Positions 43,004-51,570 of a DNA stretch of 64,000 nt are shown in pieces. Both the position numbers and the translations under genes were made by a program. This stretch comes from Streptomyces sp. CHD11 (lineage in GTDB: Bacteria > Actinomycetota > Actinomycetes > Streptomycetales > Streptomycetaceae). The stretch covers positions 29,263 to 93,262 of the forward strand of contig NZ_JABTTS010000026.1 in the NCBI RefSeq assembly GCF_018638295.1, read 5' to 3'. Every line of letters starts with the position of its first letter. Position 1 is the stretch's first letter. The notes beneath the pieces are model-generated. The model saw only the letters and a list, made by a program, of their open reading frames with translations. It did no database searches and had not been told where the DNA came from.

Positions 43004-43831
43004 ATGACGCCACCGCGTACGATCGTGATCACCGGTGCGAGCTCGGGTATCGGGCTGGCTGCCGCGGAACAGTTCGCCGCCCGGGGGGACCGGGTCGTCC
43101 TGGTCGGCCGTGACGAGCGTCGTCTGGCGGTCGCCGTCGAGCGGGTCCGGGCAGCCGGGCGCGGGACCGAACCGGGACACTTCCAGGCGGACTTCGAGCG
43201 GCTGGCCGACGTACGGGCACTCGCGGACCACCTGCTGTCGACGTACCCGAAAATCGACGTGCTGGCGAACAACGCCGGCATGGTCGCCCCGTCCCACCGG
43301 CGCACCGTGGACGGTCACGAGGCCACCATCCAGGCCAACCACCTGGGGCACTTCCTGCTCAGCACGCTGCTGCGGGAGAGGCTGCGCGGGGGCCGGATCG
43401 TGAACACCTCGGTGCGCCCCGGCCGCAATGTGCGGCTCGACCCGGACCGGCTGGACCGCGACGGGCAGCGGTACCGCGGCATCGCGGCCTACCAGACCTC
43501 CAAAGCGGCCAACGTGCTCTTCGCCATGGAGGCGGCGCGGCGCTGGCCCGACATCCTGAGCCTTGGCCTGCACCCCGGTCTGGTCCGGACCGACATCGGC
43601 CGTGACACGGCGCTGCGCTTCGTCTTCCGTTACGCGCCGTTCCTGATCAGCCCGGAGAAGTCGGCCCGGCGCCTGCTGCGGCTCGCCACGGCACCGGCCG
43701 GCGAGTTCACCAACGGCGCCCTCTACGGCCCCGGTGCCCCCATCCGGACGGACCCCCGCGTCTTCAACGCGGACCACGCGGCACGGCTCTGGGAAACATC
43801 CGACAAGGCCGTCGCCGGTCCGGCCACCTAG
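43004..43831 (+). CDS. Short-chain dehydrogenase/reductase
   Basis: A 275-residue classical SDR of the retinol-dehydrogenase/WWOX-like group. The cofactor motif is TGASSGIGLAAAEQF (6-20), the structural motif is LANNAGM, and the active-site pair is in AYQTSKAAN. The Ser is in VNTSVRPG, where SS is usual. The Arg after the first strand suggests NADP use. The substrate is unknown. It is a single gene with a strong terminator overlapping its stop codon. Confidence 0.92.
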   Translation: MTPPRTIVITGASSGIGLAAAEQFAARGDRVVLVGRDERRLAVAVERVRAAGRGTEPGHFQADFERLADVRALADHLLSTYPKIDVLANNAGMVAPSHRRTVDGHEATIQANHLGHFLLSTLLRERLRGGRIVNTSVRPGRNVRLDPDRLDRDGQRYRGIAAYQTSKAANVLFAMEAARRWPDILSLGLHPGLVRTDIGRDTALRFVFRYAPFLISPEKSARRLLRLATAPAGEFTNGALYGPGAPIRTDPRVFNADHAARLWETSDKAVAGPAT

Positions 43832-43865
43832 CCAGTGACCTGAATCCCCGCTTCAGGTCACTGGC
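43831..43865 (+). terminator. Terminator of the SDR gene
   Basis: Perfect 14-base arms (43831-43844 and 43852-43865) with loop TCCCCGC. The first base of the stem is the last base of the stop codon. Confidence 0.9.
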
Positions 43866-44066
43866 CGAGCCGTCCGCCCGGCTGCTCCCGGCCCGGCGCT
43901 CAGGCAGTGCCCGTTCACCGTTCGCACGGCTCCGGATTGGGCGGGGGAACAGATCCGCTCGCGGGGCGGGCTGATCCGCGCAGGTGTCTGATTGACTCCG
44001 CGGCCAGCCCCACCCGTACACGCACCCCTGCCAGGGTGCCGGATCGACGTGAGCGGAGCCGCCCCC

Positions 44067-44411
44067 ATGTCCTTCGGACCGCAGCCCGGACACGGGCCGC
44101 CCCACCCTCACGAGCCCGCGGCCGGTGCGCGGACTCCCGCCGGGCACGAGCGTGGGCGCGACGACGACGAGGAGGCGGCCCGACTGGCCGTCGGGCTGCG
44201 GCTCGGTGTCCGGATCGCCGTCGTGTGGCTGCTCTACGTGCTGCCCGCCGGCTTCCTGCCCGCCGTGTACGGCACGCGGGTCGCCGGGCCGGTGAGCCTC
44301 GGCGTGCTGCTGGCCGTGGTGCCCGTGGCCGTCGGTGTGCACGCACTGGTGGTGTACGGGCGGCGGGTCGACCGGGTCGAGCCGCGGCCCGGCGTCCGGA
44401 GGTGGTCGTGA
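44067..44411 (+). CDS. Small two-TM membrane protein paired with the symporter
   Basis: A 114-residue protein with a His/Pro/Gly-rich cytoplasmic N-terminus and two hydrophobic segments (IAVVWLLYVLPAGFLPAVYG and SLGVLLAVVPVAVGVHALVVYG). Its stop overlaps the symporter start by 4 bp. The pairing is that of DUF485/DUF4212-type small subunits with SSS symporters. ATG 44067 has GGAG eight bases upstream; GTG 44049 is possible. Confidence 0.8.
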   Translation: MSFGPQPGHGPPHPHEPAAGARTPAGHERGRDDDEEAARLAVGLRLGVRIAVVWLLYVLPAGFLPAVYGTRVAGPVSLGVLLAVVPVAVGVHALVVYGRRVDRVEPRPGVRRWS

Positions 44412-45982
44412 CCACGCTGCTCGATCCCTCCTCCCGGTCCCTGGTGTTCGCGGTGTTCTCCGTGTTCGTCGTGATCTGCCTGATGCTGTGCGTCGTCACC
44501 GGCGCCGACGAGGACGACCGGGCTCTCGCGCGGTCCGACAGCCGCCGCCGGCTGCGCTCCTGGCAGCAGGGGATCGCGATGGGCGGCGACACCACCACGG
44601 TCGCGACGGTCACCGTGCTGGTGGGCATGGTCGCCACGTTCGGCTTCGACGGCCTCGGCGTCATGCTGGGCAGCCTGATCGGGGTCGTGCTGTTCCTCGT
44701 ACTGATCATCGAGCCGCTGCGCAGGCACGCCTCGCTGACGGGCGCGGACCTGCTGGACGCGCGCGGCAGCGGCGGGCCCGCCGTACGCGTCTCGTGGGGC
44801 GTGGTGACCTTGTTCGTCTGTTTCCCGCTGCTCGTCGTGCAGTTGGTGGTGGTCGGCAACGTCGCCGCGGCGCTGATCGGGCAGCCCGGCATGCGGACCG
44901 GCTGCATCGTGGTGATCGGCTGCGCGATGACGGCGCTGGCCGTCAGCGGCGGGATCCGCGGCACGGGTGTGGTGATGATCGCGAAGTCGGCGATCGCCCT
45001 GCCGGTGCTGGTGGTCACCGCGGTGCTCGTGCTCCACCGTTTCGGCGGGGACATCGGGCGGCTGTTCGACGCGGCCGCGCTCGGCTCGGGGACGGGTGCG
45101 GCCTATCTGCGTCCGGGCGGCTACACCGGTGAGGGGTGGGTGGGTGCCGTGAACCGGATCGGGCAGACCTTCGGCATGTCGATGGCCACGCTGGCGATGC
45201 CCGCGGTCCTGATGCGTGCCATCTCGACGAAGAGCCCGCGCGGCGCCCGGTCGAGCGGCCGCTGGATGCTCGGCGAACTCACCCTGCTGTACGGCGCGCT
45301 CGCCGTCGTCGGTGTCGGCGCCGCGGCCCTCGTCGGCGAGGCGCTGCGCGAGGCCGGTCCGGCGGCGCAGGTGTTCACGCCGCTGATGCTCGGGCGGGCG
45401 CTCGACAGCGGCGGCATCCTCGTCGCCGCCCTGGCCTGTGTCCTCTTCCTGACCGCGCTCGCCGCCGTGGTGGACGTGACCCTCGCCGCCGGCATCGCCC
45501 TGGGACGGGACGTGATGGCCGCGTCCGGAAAGGCGGACGGTGCCGTGTCGCGTTGGGCGGCGGCGCTGACGGGTGCGCTCTCCGCGGTCGTGGCGGTCGT
45601 CGCCGCCGACTGGAACCTGGTGGTCGTCTCGACGCTCTGGCTCGCCATCTGCGGTGCCGCCCTCGCGCCCGTCCTGCTGTACGCCCTGTACTGGCCCGGG
45701 TTCACCGGCCGGGGTGCGTTGTGGTGCCTGTGGGGGGCCACGGCGCTGACCATCGCGGCGCTCGCGCTGTCGCCGTATGTCTCCGGCACACCCGGGTCGA
45801 TCTTCCCCGGAGCGGATTTCCGGGTTTGGGACGTGACGATCCCGGGCCTGGTGACGGTACCCGCCGGATTCCTGCTGGGCTGGCTGGGCAGCGTCACGGG
45901 CCCGCGCCGGGCGGCCGGCGGTGCGGGGGTACGGGGCTCGTCGCACCACAGGGAGACGGACACCGAGATGGACACCGTCTGA
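44408..45982 (+). CDS. Sodium:solute symporter (SSS family)
   Basis: A 524-residue membrane protein with about 13 hydrophobic segments. After TM1 comes a cytoplasmic loop and QQGIAMGGDTTTVATVTVL, equivalent to the sodium-binding start of SSS proteins such as ActP; a middle segment has TFGMSMATLAMPAVLMRA. It probably takes up acetate or another monocarboxylate, but the substrate is inferred only from the small partner gene. Conserved Gly-Asp positions are partly altered compared with ActP as I recall it. GTG 44408 overlaps the previous stop. Confidence 0.87.
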   Translation: MTTLLDPSSRSLVFAVFSVFVVICLMLCVVTGADEDDRALARSDSRRRLRSWQQGIAMGGDTTTVATVTVLVGMVATFGFDGLGVMLGSLIGVVLFLVLIIEPLRRHASLTGADLLDARGSGGPAVRVSWGVVTLFVCFPLLVVQLVVVGNVAAALIGQPGMRTGCIVVIGCAMTALAVSGGIRGTGVVMIAKSAIALPVLVVTAVLVLHRFGGDIGRLFDAAALGSGTGAAYLRPGGYTGEGWVGAVNRIGQTFGMSMATLAMPAVLMRAISTKSPRGARSSGRWMLGELTLLYGALAVVGVGAAALVGEALREAGPAAQVFTPLMLGRALDSGGILVAALACVLFLTALAAVVDVTLAAGIALGRDVMAASGKADGAVSRWAAALTGALSAVVAVVAADWNLVVVSTLWLAICGAALAPVLLYALYWPGFTGRGALWCLWGATALTIAALALSPYVSGTPGSIFPGADFRVWDVTIPGLVTVPAGFLLGWLGSVTGPRRAAGGAGVRGSSHHRETDTEMDTV

Positions 45983-46063
45983 CCAGCCGCGTGCCGCCCA
46001 CCGATGAGTTCCGGTGGGCGGCACGGTCATATCCGGTACACGCACCAGGTTCTGGAGGACACC

Positions 46064-46672
46064 ATGTCGCGGAAGATCACCGCAAGCCTGTTCATCTCCC
46101 TCGACGGCGTCGTCGAGGCGCCCGACCAGTGGCACTTCCCGTACTTCGACGAGGCGATGGGAGCTGCCGTCGGCGCGGGCCTGGACTCCACGGAGGTTCT
46201 GCTCTTCGGCCGCACCACGTACGACAGCTTCGCCGGCGCCTGGCCGGAGCGGGAGGCGGCGGGCGGCGAGGACGCCGGCTTCGCCAAGCAGCTCGGCGAC
46301 ATGCGGAAGATCGTCTTCTCCCGCAGCCGGCTCGACCTGCGGTGGCGGAACAGCGAGCAGGCGGAGGGCGACGTCGCCGAGGTCGCCGCCGCGCTGAAGC
46401 GCGAGCCGGGCGGTGACATCTCGCTGAGCGGCTCGGTCTCCGTCGTCCGGCAACTGCTGGCCGCGGGCCTCCTCGACGAACTGCACCTCCTCGTCCACCC
46501 GATCGCCGTACGGCGGGGCATGCGCCTGTTCGACGAGGGCGGGCCGTCGATCCCGCTGAAGCTGCTGACGTCCGAGACGTTCCCCACGGGCGTACTGAAT
46601 CTCGTGTACGGCCCCGACACCACGCCGCCGGCGGGTGGTTACGACGAGGCGGTGGCCACGCTCGGGGAGTAG
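46064..46672 (+). CDS. RibD C-terminal / dihydrofolate-reductase-like protein
   Basis: A 202-residue protein of the stand-alone RibD_C family. It starts MSRKITASLFISLDGVVEAP and has FGRTTYDSFAGAWP, RKIVFSRS, ISLSGSVSVVRQLLAAGLLDELHLLVHP and the final beta strands, the usual order of this DHFR fold. These are NADPH-binding reductases of unknown substrate, common in actinobacteria. ATG 46064 has GGAGG well spaced. The terminator at 46828-46862 comes after a 155-bp stretch without a recognised gene. Confidence 0.93.
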   Translation: MSRKITASLFISLDGVVEAPDQWHFPYFDEAMGAAVGAGLDSTEVLLFGRTTYDSFAGAWPEREAAGGEDAGFAKQLGDMRKIVFSRSRLDLRWRNSEQAEGDVAEVAAALKREPGGDISLSGSVSVVRQLLAAGLLDELHLLVHPIAVRRGMRLFDEGGPSIPLKLLTSETFPTGVLNLVYGPDTTPPAGGYDEAVATLGE

Positions 46673-46827
46673 GGGAATCTGTTCGACGCCCTGCCCGGCC
46701 ACGGCGAAGAACACCGCTCAGCAGCCGAAGCCCGCGCCGTTGCGCGACCTCGGTGACCGTGTCATCAACCGCGCGGCCCTCGGCTACGGCTTCACGGACG
46801 AGACCAAGCGCTCCCGAACGCGCTGAA

Positions 46828-46862
46828 GGCGTGCCGTCCGCTACTCCACCGGACGGCACGCC
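46828..46862. terminator. Bidirectional terminator
   Basis: Perfect 13-base arms (46828-46840 and 46850-46862) with a nine-base loop. It lies 10 bp from the end of the DUF397 gene on the minus strand and serves both sides. Confidence 0.88.
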
Positions 46863-46872
46863 CTCACGTCGC

Positions 46873-47064
46873 TCATCGCTCCGACGCGAACCGTACGAAC
46901 CACCCCCAGCCTTCGCGGCCGATGGCGAAGGCCGGGCGGGTCACGTCCTTGGAGTCCCGTACGTGGACGGCCTGTTCGGCGATCGCGACCTCCACGCAGT
47001 CGTCTCCCTGGGTGCCGCTGTAGCTGGACTTGAACCAGGCGAGTTCCGACGTACCGCTGCTCAT
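46873..47064 (-). CDS. DUF397 protein
   Basis: A 63-residue protein with the DUF397 pattern LAWFKSSYSGTQGDDCVEVA and VRDSKDVTRPAFAIG. DUF397 proteins act with the adjacent XRE/DUF5753 regulator, often as a toxin/antitoxin-like or regulatory pair controlling development. ATG 47064 overlaps the XRE stop by 4 bp. Confidence 0.95.
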   Translation of the reverse strand: MSSGTSELAWFKSSYSGTQGDDCVEVAIAEQAVHVRDSKDVTRPAFAIGREGWGWFVRFASER

Positions 47065-47954
47065 AGCTCTCCTCGCAGTCGCTCCAGCAGGTCCCGGGAT
47101 TCCTTGGGGTTGAGGGCCTGCGAGCGCAGTGTGTCATAGCGTCGGCAGAGCAGACTCATCTCTTTCGCGTCGGAGATCAGCCGTCCGTTCTGCTGCCCTT
47201 CGGAGTACCCGAGCCGCCGCCCCTCCGGGGTTTCCAGAATTCGCATGGGCCCGTCCAGGCACCCATGGAACTCCAACTCCACCGGCACCACTTGAAGCGT
47301 CACGTTGCGCGGCGCGGTCAGCTCAAGCACATGGTCCAGCATGTTCGCCTGCACCTGCGCCCCACCCAGTCCGCGCCGGAAGACCGACTCCTCCACGATG
47401 AACCCGAACGGCACGGTCGGCCGCTCCCTCATCATCGCCTGCCGTTCCATCCGGGCCGTGACCTGCGCCTCCGTCTGCTCGTCGGTCAGCAGCGGGATGC
47501 TGTTGTCGAACACCGCCCGCGCATACGCCTCCGACTGCAACAACCCCGGCACCAACCGGCACTCGTACGTGCACAGGCTTACCGCCTCCCGCTCCAGCCG
47601 GGCCCACCGCCGGAACCACGCCGCCAGCCCCGCCTCACCCCGCGTCAGATGCCTGGCGGCCTTCCGTAGCGCACCGGTGTTGCCCAGGGCCTCCTCGGCC
47701 CGCTCCACGAACGCCTCGTCCGGCATCCGGCGCCCCAACTCCACCGACTCCACCGTGTGCTTGGAGTACTGGACCCGAGCGCCCAGGTCGACCCGGCTGA
47801 GCCCCGCATGCTCGCGCAGCGCCTGAACGAACGCCCCGAACGTCCGCAGGCTGTCCGACGGATGCGGCTCCCGCTCCCACTCCCCCACCGGAACCACCCG
47901 CGCACCGGCGCCCTCGACCCCGGCCGCCTCCCCCTCGACCCCGATCACGTCCAT
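47061..47954 (-). CDS. XRE-family regulator with DUF5753 domain
   Basis: A 297-residue protein with an N-terminal helix-turn-helix (FGAFVQALREHAGLSRVDLGARVQYSKHTVESVELGRR in two halves, about 40-75) and a C-terminal DUF5753 ligand-like domain (about 115-290) including YECRLVPGLLQSEAYAR and QVVPVELEFHGCLDGPM. It is similar in plan to BldB-system and Scr1-type regulators. ATG 47954 is the first start that leaves a normal length; the upstream open frame is not protein-like. It probably binds the 25-bp palindrome at 48063-48087. Confidence 0.93.
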   Translation of the reverse strand: MDVIGVEGEAAGVEGAGARVVPVGEWEREPHPSDSLRTFGAFVQALREHAGLSRVDLGARVQYSKHTVESVELGRRMPDEAFVERAEEALGNTGALRKAARHLTRGEAGLAAWFRRWARLEREAVSLCTYECRLVPGLLQSEAYARAVFDNSIPLLTDEQTEAQVTARMERQAMMRERPTVPFGFIVEESVFRRGLGGAQVQANMLDHVLELTAPRNVTLQVVPVELEFHGCLDGPMRILETPEGRRLGYSEGQQNGRLISDAKEMSLLCRRYDTLRSQALNPKESRDLLERLRGEL

Positions 47955-48062
47955 CCGCCGCCCCTTTCCTCTCCTCCGTACCGCGCACCACGACGGCTCC
48001 TCGCGCCGCCCGCGTCCACCTCCAGCCTGACGGATCATCGGACGTACCGTCCACTCTTCGTG

Positions 48063-48087
48063 TCCGTACGCTGACTCAGCGTACGGA
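48063..48087. promoter_or_regulatory. 25-bp palindrome upstream of the XRE regulator
   Basis: Perfect 12-base arms (48063-48074 and 48076-48087) around a single central base; half-site TCCGTACGCTGA. It sits in the 321-bp gap (47955-48275) between the XRE gene and the divergent DUF397-like gene; nothing else stands out in that gap. A related sequence recurs at 50225-50294. Confidence 0.75.
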
Positions 48088-48275
48088 GTGCCACACTCGT
48101 CCCCGCCCCCGTCCGACCGCCACCCTGAGGTCACGGAGAGCCGGGAGAAGCCGTCCGCGTCCACCGCTCACCTGCGGAAACACGCGGGCGGCCGTCTCCC
48201 CTCCCGTGCACTCCCGCCCACCACGGGCGGCGGCGGCCGGACCCGGCCGCGTCGGACGAGCTGGAAGGTGCAGTC

Positions 48276-48500
48276 ATGCGGAACGGAACCAACCTCTACG
48301 CGCTCGACATCAGCGGGGCCTCGTTCACCAAGGCGTGCGGCGGCCCCTGTACCGAGGGGTGCGTGACCCTCGCCCGGATCGGCGAGGACGCCTGGGCGCT
48401 GGGCGACAGCAAGCGGCCGGACGCTCAGCCGCTGCGGTTCACCACCGAAGAGCTGGACGCCGCCGGTATCGACCCGGCGCGCTTCGGCCTCGGCGCCTGA
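48276..48500 (+). CDS. DUF397-like protein
   Basis: A 74-residue protein with paired cysteines in FTKACGGPCTEGCVTLARIG and the conserved tail WALGDSKRPDAQPLRFTTEEL, a variant of DUF397. It is divergent from the XRE gene. GGAAGGT precedes ATG 48276. It is probably another small partner of the regulator. Confidence 0.8.
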   Translation: MRNGTNLYALDISGASFTKACGGPCTEGCVTLARIGEDAWALGDSKRPDAQPLRFTTEELDAAGIDPARFGLGA

Positions 48501-48585
48501 CCCTCCCCCTCCCCTCCCCGCCGCCGGCCGGACCGGATCCCTCCCCGCGTCCGGCCGCCGGCGCTCCTCGAAACGGGAGCAGCAC

Positions 48586-49053
48586 GTGCACCACCACGCC
48601 TACCTCTGGACCGGCCCGAAGGCGCGCTTCGACGACGAGGCCCTGCGGCGGCCCCCGCACCCCGATCCGCCCCCGCCCGGAAGCAGGCCGGAACTGATCG
48701 ACCGCTACCGCCAGGTCGCCGCGGAGTTCCGGACGTCGGACCTCCCGCCCCTGGAGACGGCGTACTGGCTCGTCAAGCCCCGCTCACTGGTCCGGGGCAC
48801 CTGGGACGAGGCGAAGGAGGCGGCGGCCTGGTTCGGTGAACAGCTGGCCGAGTACGCGCCCCGGTTCGCGTCGGCGGCCGACCGGGACACCGCGCGCCTG
48901 GCCCGGCTGGTGGATGCCGCCGCCGAACGCCTGTGCGCGGGCGCCGACATCTCGTACGGCTGCTACCTCGAACGCCCCTCGTACCTCTCCCTGGCCCTGC
49001 TGACCTGCTCCCCGAACCGCACCACACCCGAACTGCTGTGCCCCGTCGCGTAG
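48586..49053 (+). CDS. Hypothetical protein
   Basis: A 155-residue soluble protein starting at GTG 48586 with GGGAG nearby. The N-terminus MHHHAYLWTGPKARFDDEAL is followed by mostly helical sequence. Conserved-looking Cys, Trp and Tyr residues occur near the end (ISYGCYLERPSYLSLALLTC). I do not recognise the family. It follows the DUF397-like gene with an 85-bp gap and may belong to the same unit. Confidence 0.75.
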   Translation: MHHHAYLWTGPKARFDDEALRRPPHPDPPPPGSRPELIDRYRQVAAEFRTSDLPPLETAYWLVKPRSLVRGTWDEAKEAAAWFGEQLAEYAPRFASAADRDTARLARLVDAAAERLCAGADISYGCYLERPSYLSLALLTCSPNRTTPELLCPVA

Positions 49054-49109
49054 ACGACGCCACGCACAGCTCTCGCCCCCAGTGGGCCGGTCGGGAGACA
49101 CTGACCGCG

Positions 49110-49505
49110 ATGAGGACACGGATCAAGCTGACCAGGGACGGTGAGGCGTTCCACGGACGGCTCACGGCGACGCAGACGGACCTGATGTGCCACGCGCTGG
49201 GGATACTCGACGACTGGGCCTCCACGGACGAGGCCCTGGTCGTACAGCTCGGCGCGGATCGCGAAGAGGTCCGCCGGCTGTGCGACCGGCTCCAGGGCGA
49301 CCACAAAACCCCCCGGGAGTTCACCCTGACCGCCCGCGAACTGCACGTCATCCATGCCGCGATCACGGCCATCGCCCCGATGTTCCTGTCGAACAGGGGA
49401 TTCTCGGAGGAAGGGTTCTACAACAGGACCAGCTTCTTCCGGGAGAACTTCGACGCCATGGCGTTGAGCATCGTTTACGCCGTGTCCGAGGCCACGGCAC
49501 CGTAG
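49110..49505 (+). CDS. Hypothetical protein
   Basis: A 131-residue helical protein (MRTRIKLTRDGEAFHGRL at the start; LTARELHVIHAAITAIAPMFLS in the middle). Similar small proteins occur beside DUF397 genes in Streptomyces, but I cannot name a family. GGGAGA lies 11 bases upstream of ATG 49110, rather far. Confidence 0.7.
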   Translation: MRTRIKLTRDGEAFHGRLTATQTDLMCHALGILDDWASTDEALVVQLGADREEVRRLCDRLQGDHKTPREFTLTARELHVIHAAITAIAPMFLSNRGFSEEGFYNRTSFFRENFDAMALSIVYAVSEATAP

Positions 49506-49685
49506 GCGCCCCGGCCGTCCCACCCGGCGGCACGCCGTTGAGTCATCGCTTCACCGGCACGGGAAACGTCACCCCGGTGAGCTCCTCGGAGACGGTCCGC
49601 AGACGCTGCCGAACGGCCCGGTCGTGGGAGGCGGGGGCGGAAGTGACCGGATCCGGGCAACCCCGGGTCTCGCTCCGGTTGCCGG

Positions 49686-50105
49686 GACGACCTGGCGGGA
49701 CTGATCGAGGACGGCTTGGGCAGCGAACACGCCCGGAAAATCTGGAGGAACCTGATGGAAACCCTCTTCCTCCCCAGGCGGGGCACCATCGTGGGCGACG
49801 CCCGCCTCGCAGGACAGGAAGAAGGACGCGAGGAAGGACGCGTGGCAGGAAAGGCCGAGCAGCTGCTGCGCCTGATGGAGCGCCGCGGCTTCTCGCTGAC
49901 GGAGGAGACCCGACAGCACGTCACCACCTGCACGGACATGCCGCTCCTGGATCTCTGGTTCGACCGCGCCATCGACGCCACCACCCTCGACGAGGTCTTC
50001 GCCACCCCCTCCTCCACGGACCGCCTCCCCGCCCCCGCCCAGAGCCCGGAGCACACCGCAATCTCCAGCCAAGAGCCGAGGAACCCCAGGTCCTCGGCCC
50101 ACTGA
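49686..50105 (+). pseudogene. C-terminal remnant of an Rpn-like / PD-(D/E)XK nuclease family protein
   Basis: The frame reads DDLAGLIEDGLGSEHARKIW, then LPRRGTIVGDARLAGQEEGREEGRVAGKAEQLL with the Glu/Gly/Arg heptad-like repeat, and TCTDMPLLDLWFDRAIDATTLDEVF. This is the C-terminal tail of the common Streptomyces Rpn-family proteins of about 300 residues. The nuclease part is missing: the preceding 180 bp in any frame do not resemble it. GTG/TTG codons such as TTG 49716 could start a short protein. Confidence 0.55.
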
Positions 50106-50224
50106 CACCAAAAGCGCACACCCGGCCGCACCCCGCTCCGGGGTGCGGCCCGCTCGCTTCATGGCCCGTTCCCCAACTACCTCGCACACGCCCGCTCCGC
50201 AAGCGCACCGACTCCCCTCCGCCG

Positions 50225-50294
50225 CCGTACGGTCACTCCGCGTACGGGGGGGCGGCACTCGCCCCCGCCCACACCCGACCGTCAGTCTGACGGC
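50225..50294 (+). promoter_or_regulatory. Second copy of the XRE/DUF397-type promoter region
   Basis: CCGTACGGTCACTCCGCG at 50225 and the following CACTCGCCCCCGCCC and CCCGACCGTCAG blocks align, with substitutions, to 48064-48130, which includes the palindrome. It directly precedes the ATP-binding-protein remnant at 50295, the kind of gene usually driven by such promoters. Confidence 0.55.
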
Positions 50295-50411
50295 ATGAAC
50301 CACGCAACATCCCCAGTGGGCGCCCCTATCGGCACCTTCACCCAGCTGCTGTCGTCCACGCAGCGCGGCGCAAGACCGTCCGGGCCGAGCTGGTCAACAC
50401 CAGCGCGTGAT
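50295..50411 (+). pseudogene. N-terminal remnant of an ATP-binding (HATPase) regulatory protein
   Basis: MNHATSPVGAPIGTFTQLLSS followed by TQRGAR is the typical start of the small ATP-binding anti-sigma-kinase-like proteins found next to XRE/DUF397 pairs. After this the frame degenerates and the ATPase domain is absent. Confidence 0.5.
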
Positions 50412-50690
50412 CACATCGGCGGAAGTGCGGTTGCCGGTGGCGAAGACGTCGGTGCCGGCGACGAAGGTGAAGAAGAGGAACGCCTTGCGGGCGTCGTGGG
50501 CGTCGGCGGTGAGTTCACGGCGGTGCGTGACGAAGCGCCGGACGGTGAGGACGACCAGCAGGGCGTACTCGACGCCGGTGAGGACGAGGAGCGACTGCGC
50601 CACCGGGGTCCAGCCGCCCAGTTGGCAGCCTACGGAGAGGATGCCGGTGGCCATGACGAGGGCGAAGTAGCCGGGGACAGACGCGCCGGT
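50394..50690 (-). pseudogene. N-terminal fragment of a TDT (tellurite resistance/dicarboxylate) transporter
   Basis: The minus strand reads SVPGYFALVMATGILSVG, then LLVLTGVEYALLVVLTVRR and FLFFTFVAGTDVFATG, the first two or three membrane segments of a TDT-family transporter. It breaks off at about 50430 into unrelated residues and a stop. No clean start codon was found before SVPGYF; ATG 50654 is internal to TM1. About 250 C-terminal residues are missing. Confidence 0.65.
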
Positions 50691-50760
50691 GTCAGTCCGG
50701 CGAGCCGGGGGGACGGGGGGAGGGACGTGGAGGGCACTCGGGCACCGTAAGCGAACGGGG

Positions 50761-50803
50761 GCCCGTCGTCCCGGGCCCTTCGGCCCTCTCGGTGACGACG
50801 GGC
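50761..50803 (-). terminator. Terminator downstream of the 50838 gene
   Basis: Arms GCCCGTCGTC (50761-50770) and its complement (50794-50803) enclose an inner GGGCC/GGCCC hairpin, 35 bp beyond the stop of the minus-strand gene. Confidence 0.65.
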
Positions 50804-50837
50804 TTTCCCCGCGGCTCCGCCTCCCGCCGCCGGAGCG

Positions 50838-51347
50838 TCAGGCGGCCTCGTGGACGACCAGCTTGAACTCCGCCAGGACGACCTTCCGCGTCACACTGTC
50901 GTCGTGGGTCGCGCGCAGGGCGAGCGGGACGGCCGGGTCGACGAAGATGCCCCACTGCTTGGTCCAGCACTGCATGCCGGGGCTGGGCGGCCGGTGTTCC
51001 GTCGCCGTCGTGTCGTTGGGTGACGGGGTGAGACCGAGCGGGTCCCGGACGAACTGGTCCCGCAGTTCGTCGTAGCCCCCCGCCTCCCACTGGATCATCG
51101 CGTACAGGGTGCCCCAGCCGGCCGTGCTGGGCCATATCAGTCCTGAGCGCTCGTCCGTGTCCCAGCTGGTGACGACATGGCCGTCCGGCTGGTTGACCTG
51201 GTGCATGGCGAAGCGGTCGGTGGACTCGGCGGCCCCGAACGGGAACCTGATGACGGTGTAGGGGCTGTTCGCCGGGACCGACTGCGGGGTGTCCCGCTTG
51301 AGGGAGCAGACCTGCACTCCGGGCGAAGGCATCGCATGTGTGGACAT
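50838..51347 (-). CDS. Hypothetical protein
   Basis: A 169-residue soluble protein. ATG 51347 is preferred (MSTHAMPSPGVQVCSLKRD); ATG 51365 is possible; neither has a clear ribosome site. The chain is rich in aromatic and Asp/Gly residues (TVIRFPFGAAEST, SGLIWPSTAGWGTLYAMIQW, CWTKQWGIFVD) suggesting a beta-rich fold. I do not recognise a family. It is divergent from the lipoprotein gene at 51571. Confidence 0.75.
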   Translation of the reverse strand: MSTHAMPSPGVQVCSLKRDTPQSVPANSPYTVIRFPFGAAESTDRFAMHQVNQPDGHVVTSWDTDERSGLIWPSTAGWGTLYAMIQWEAGGYDELRDQFVRDPLGLTPSPNDTTATEHRPPSPGMQCWTKQWGIFVDPAVPLALRATHDDSVTRKVVLAEFKLVVHEAA

Positions 51348-51570
51348 GTTTTCAGATATGCCCATCCGCGGTCGATTTGATGTCGGGCCGGAACGGCGAC
51401 GGCCGACGTCCGCGCCGCACCGTGCCGCGGGGGTAAGCGCTTCGGGGACACGACGGGACTCTCGCTCGCGCGGACTCCTCGCAAACAATTCACGTACCGC
51501 GTACAACCGTTCGATGCTTTGATCGGTCTCCTACATCGACCAGGCTGGTCGTTTTCACGAGGAGTACGTC

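Noticed and set aside
46635..46826. A 63-codon frame ending LGYGFTDETKRSRTR
   Set aside because: The frame overlaps the end of the reductase gene, has no ribosome site and matches no family I know. It may be a gene trace but cannot be supported.
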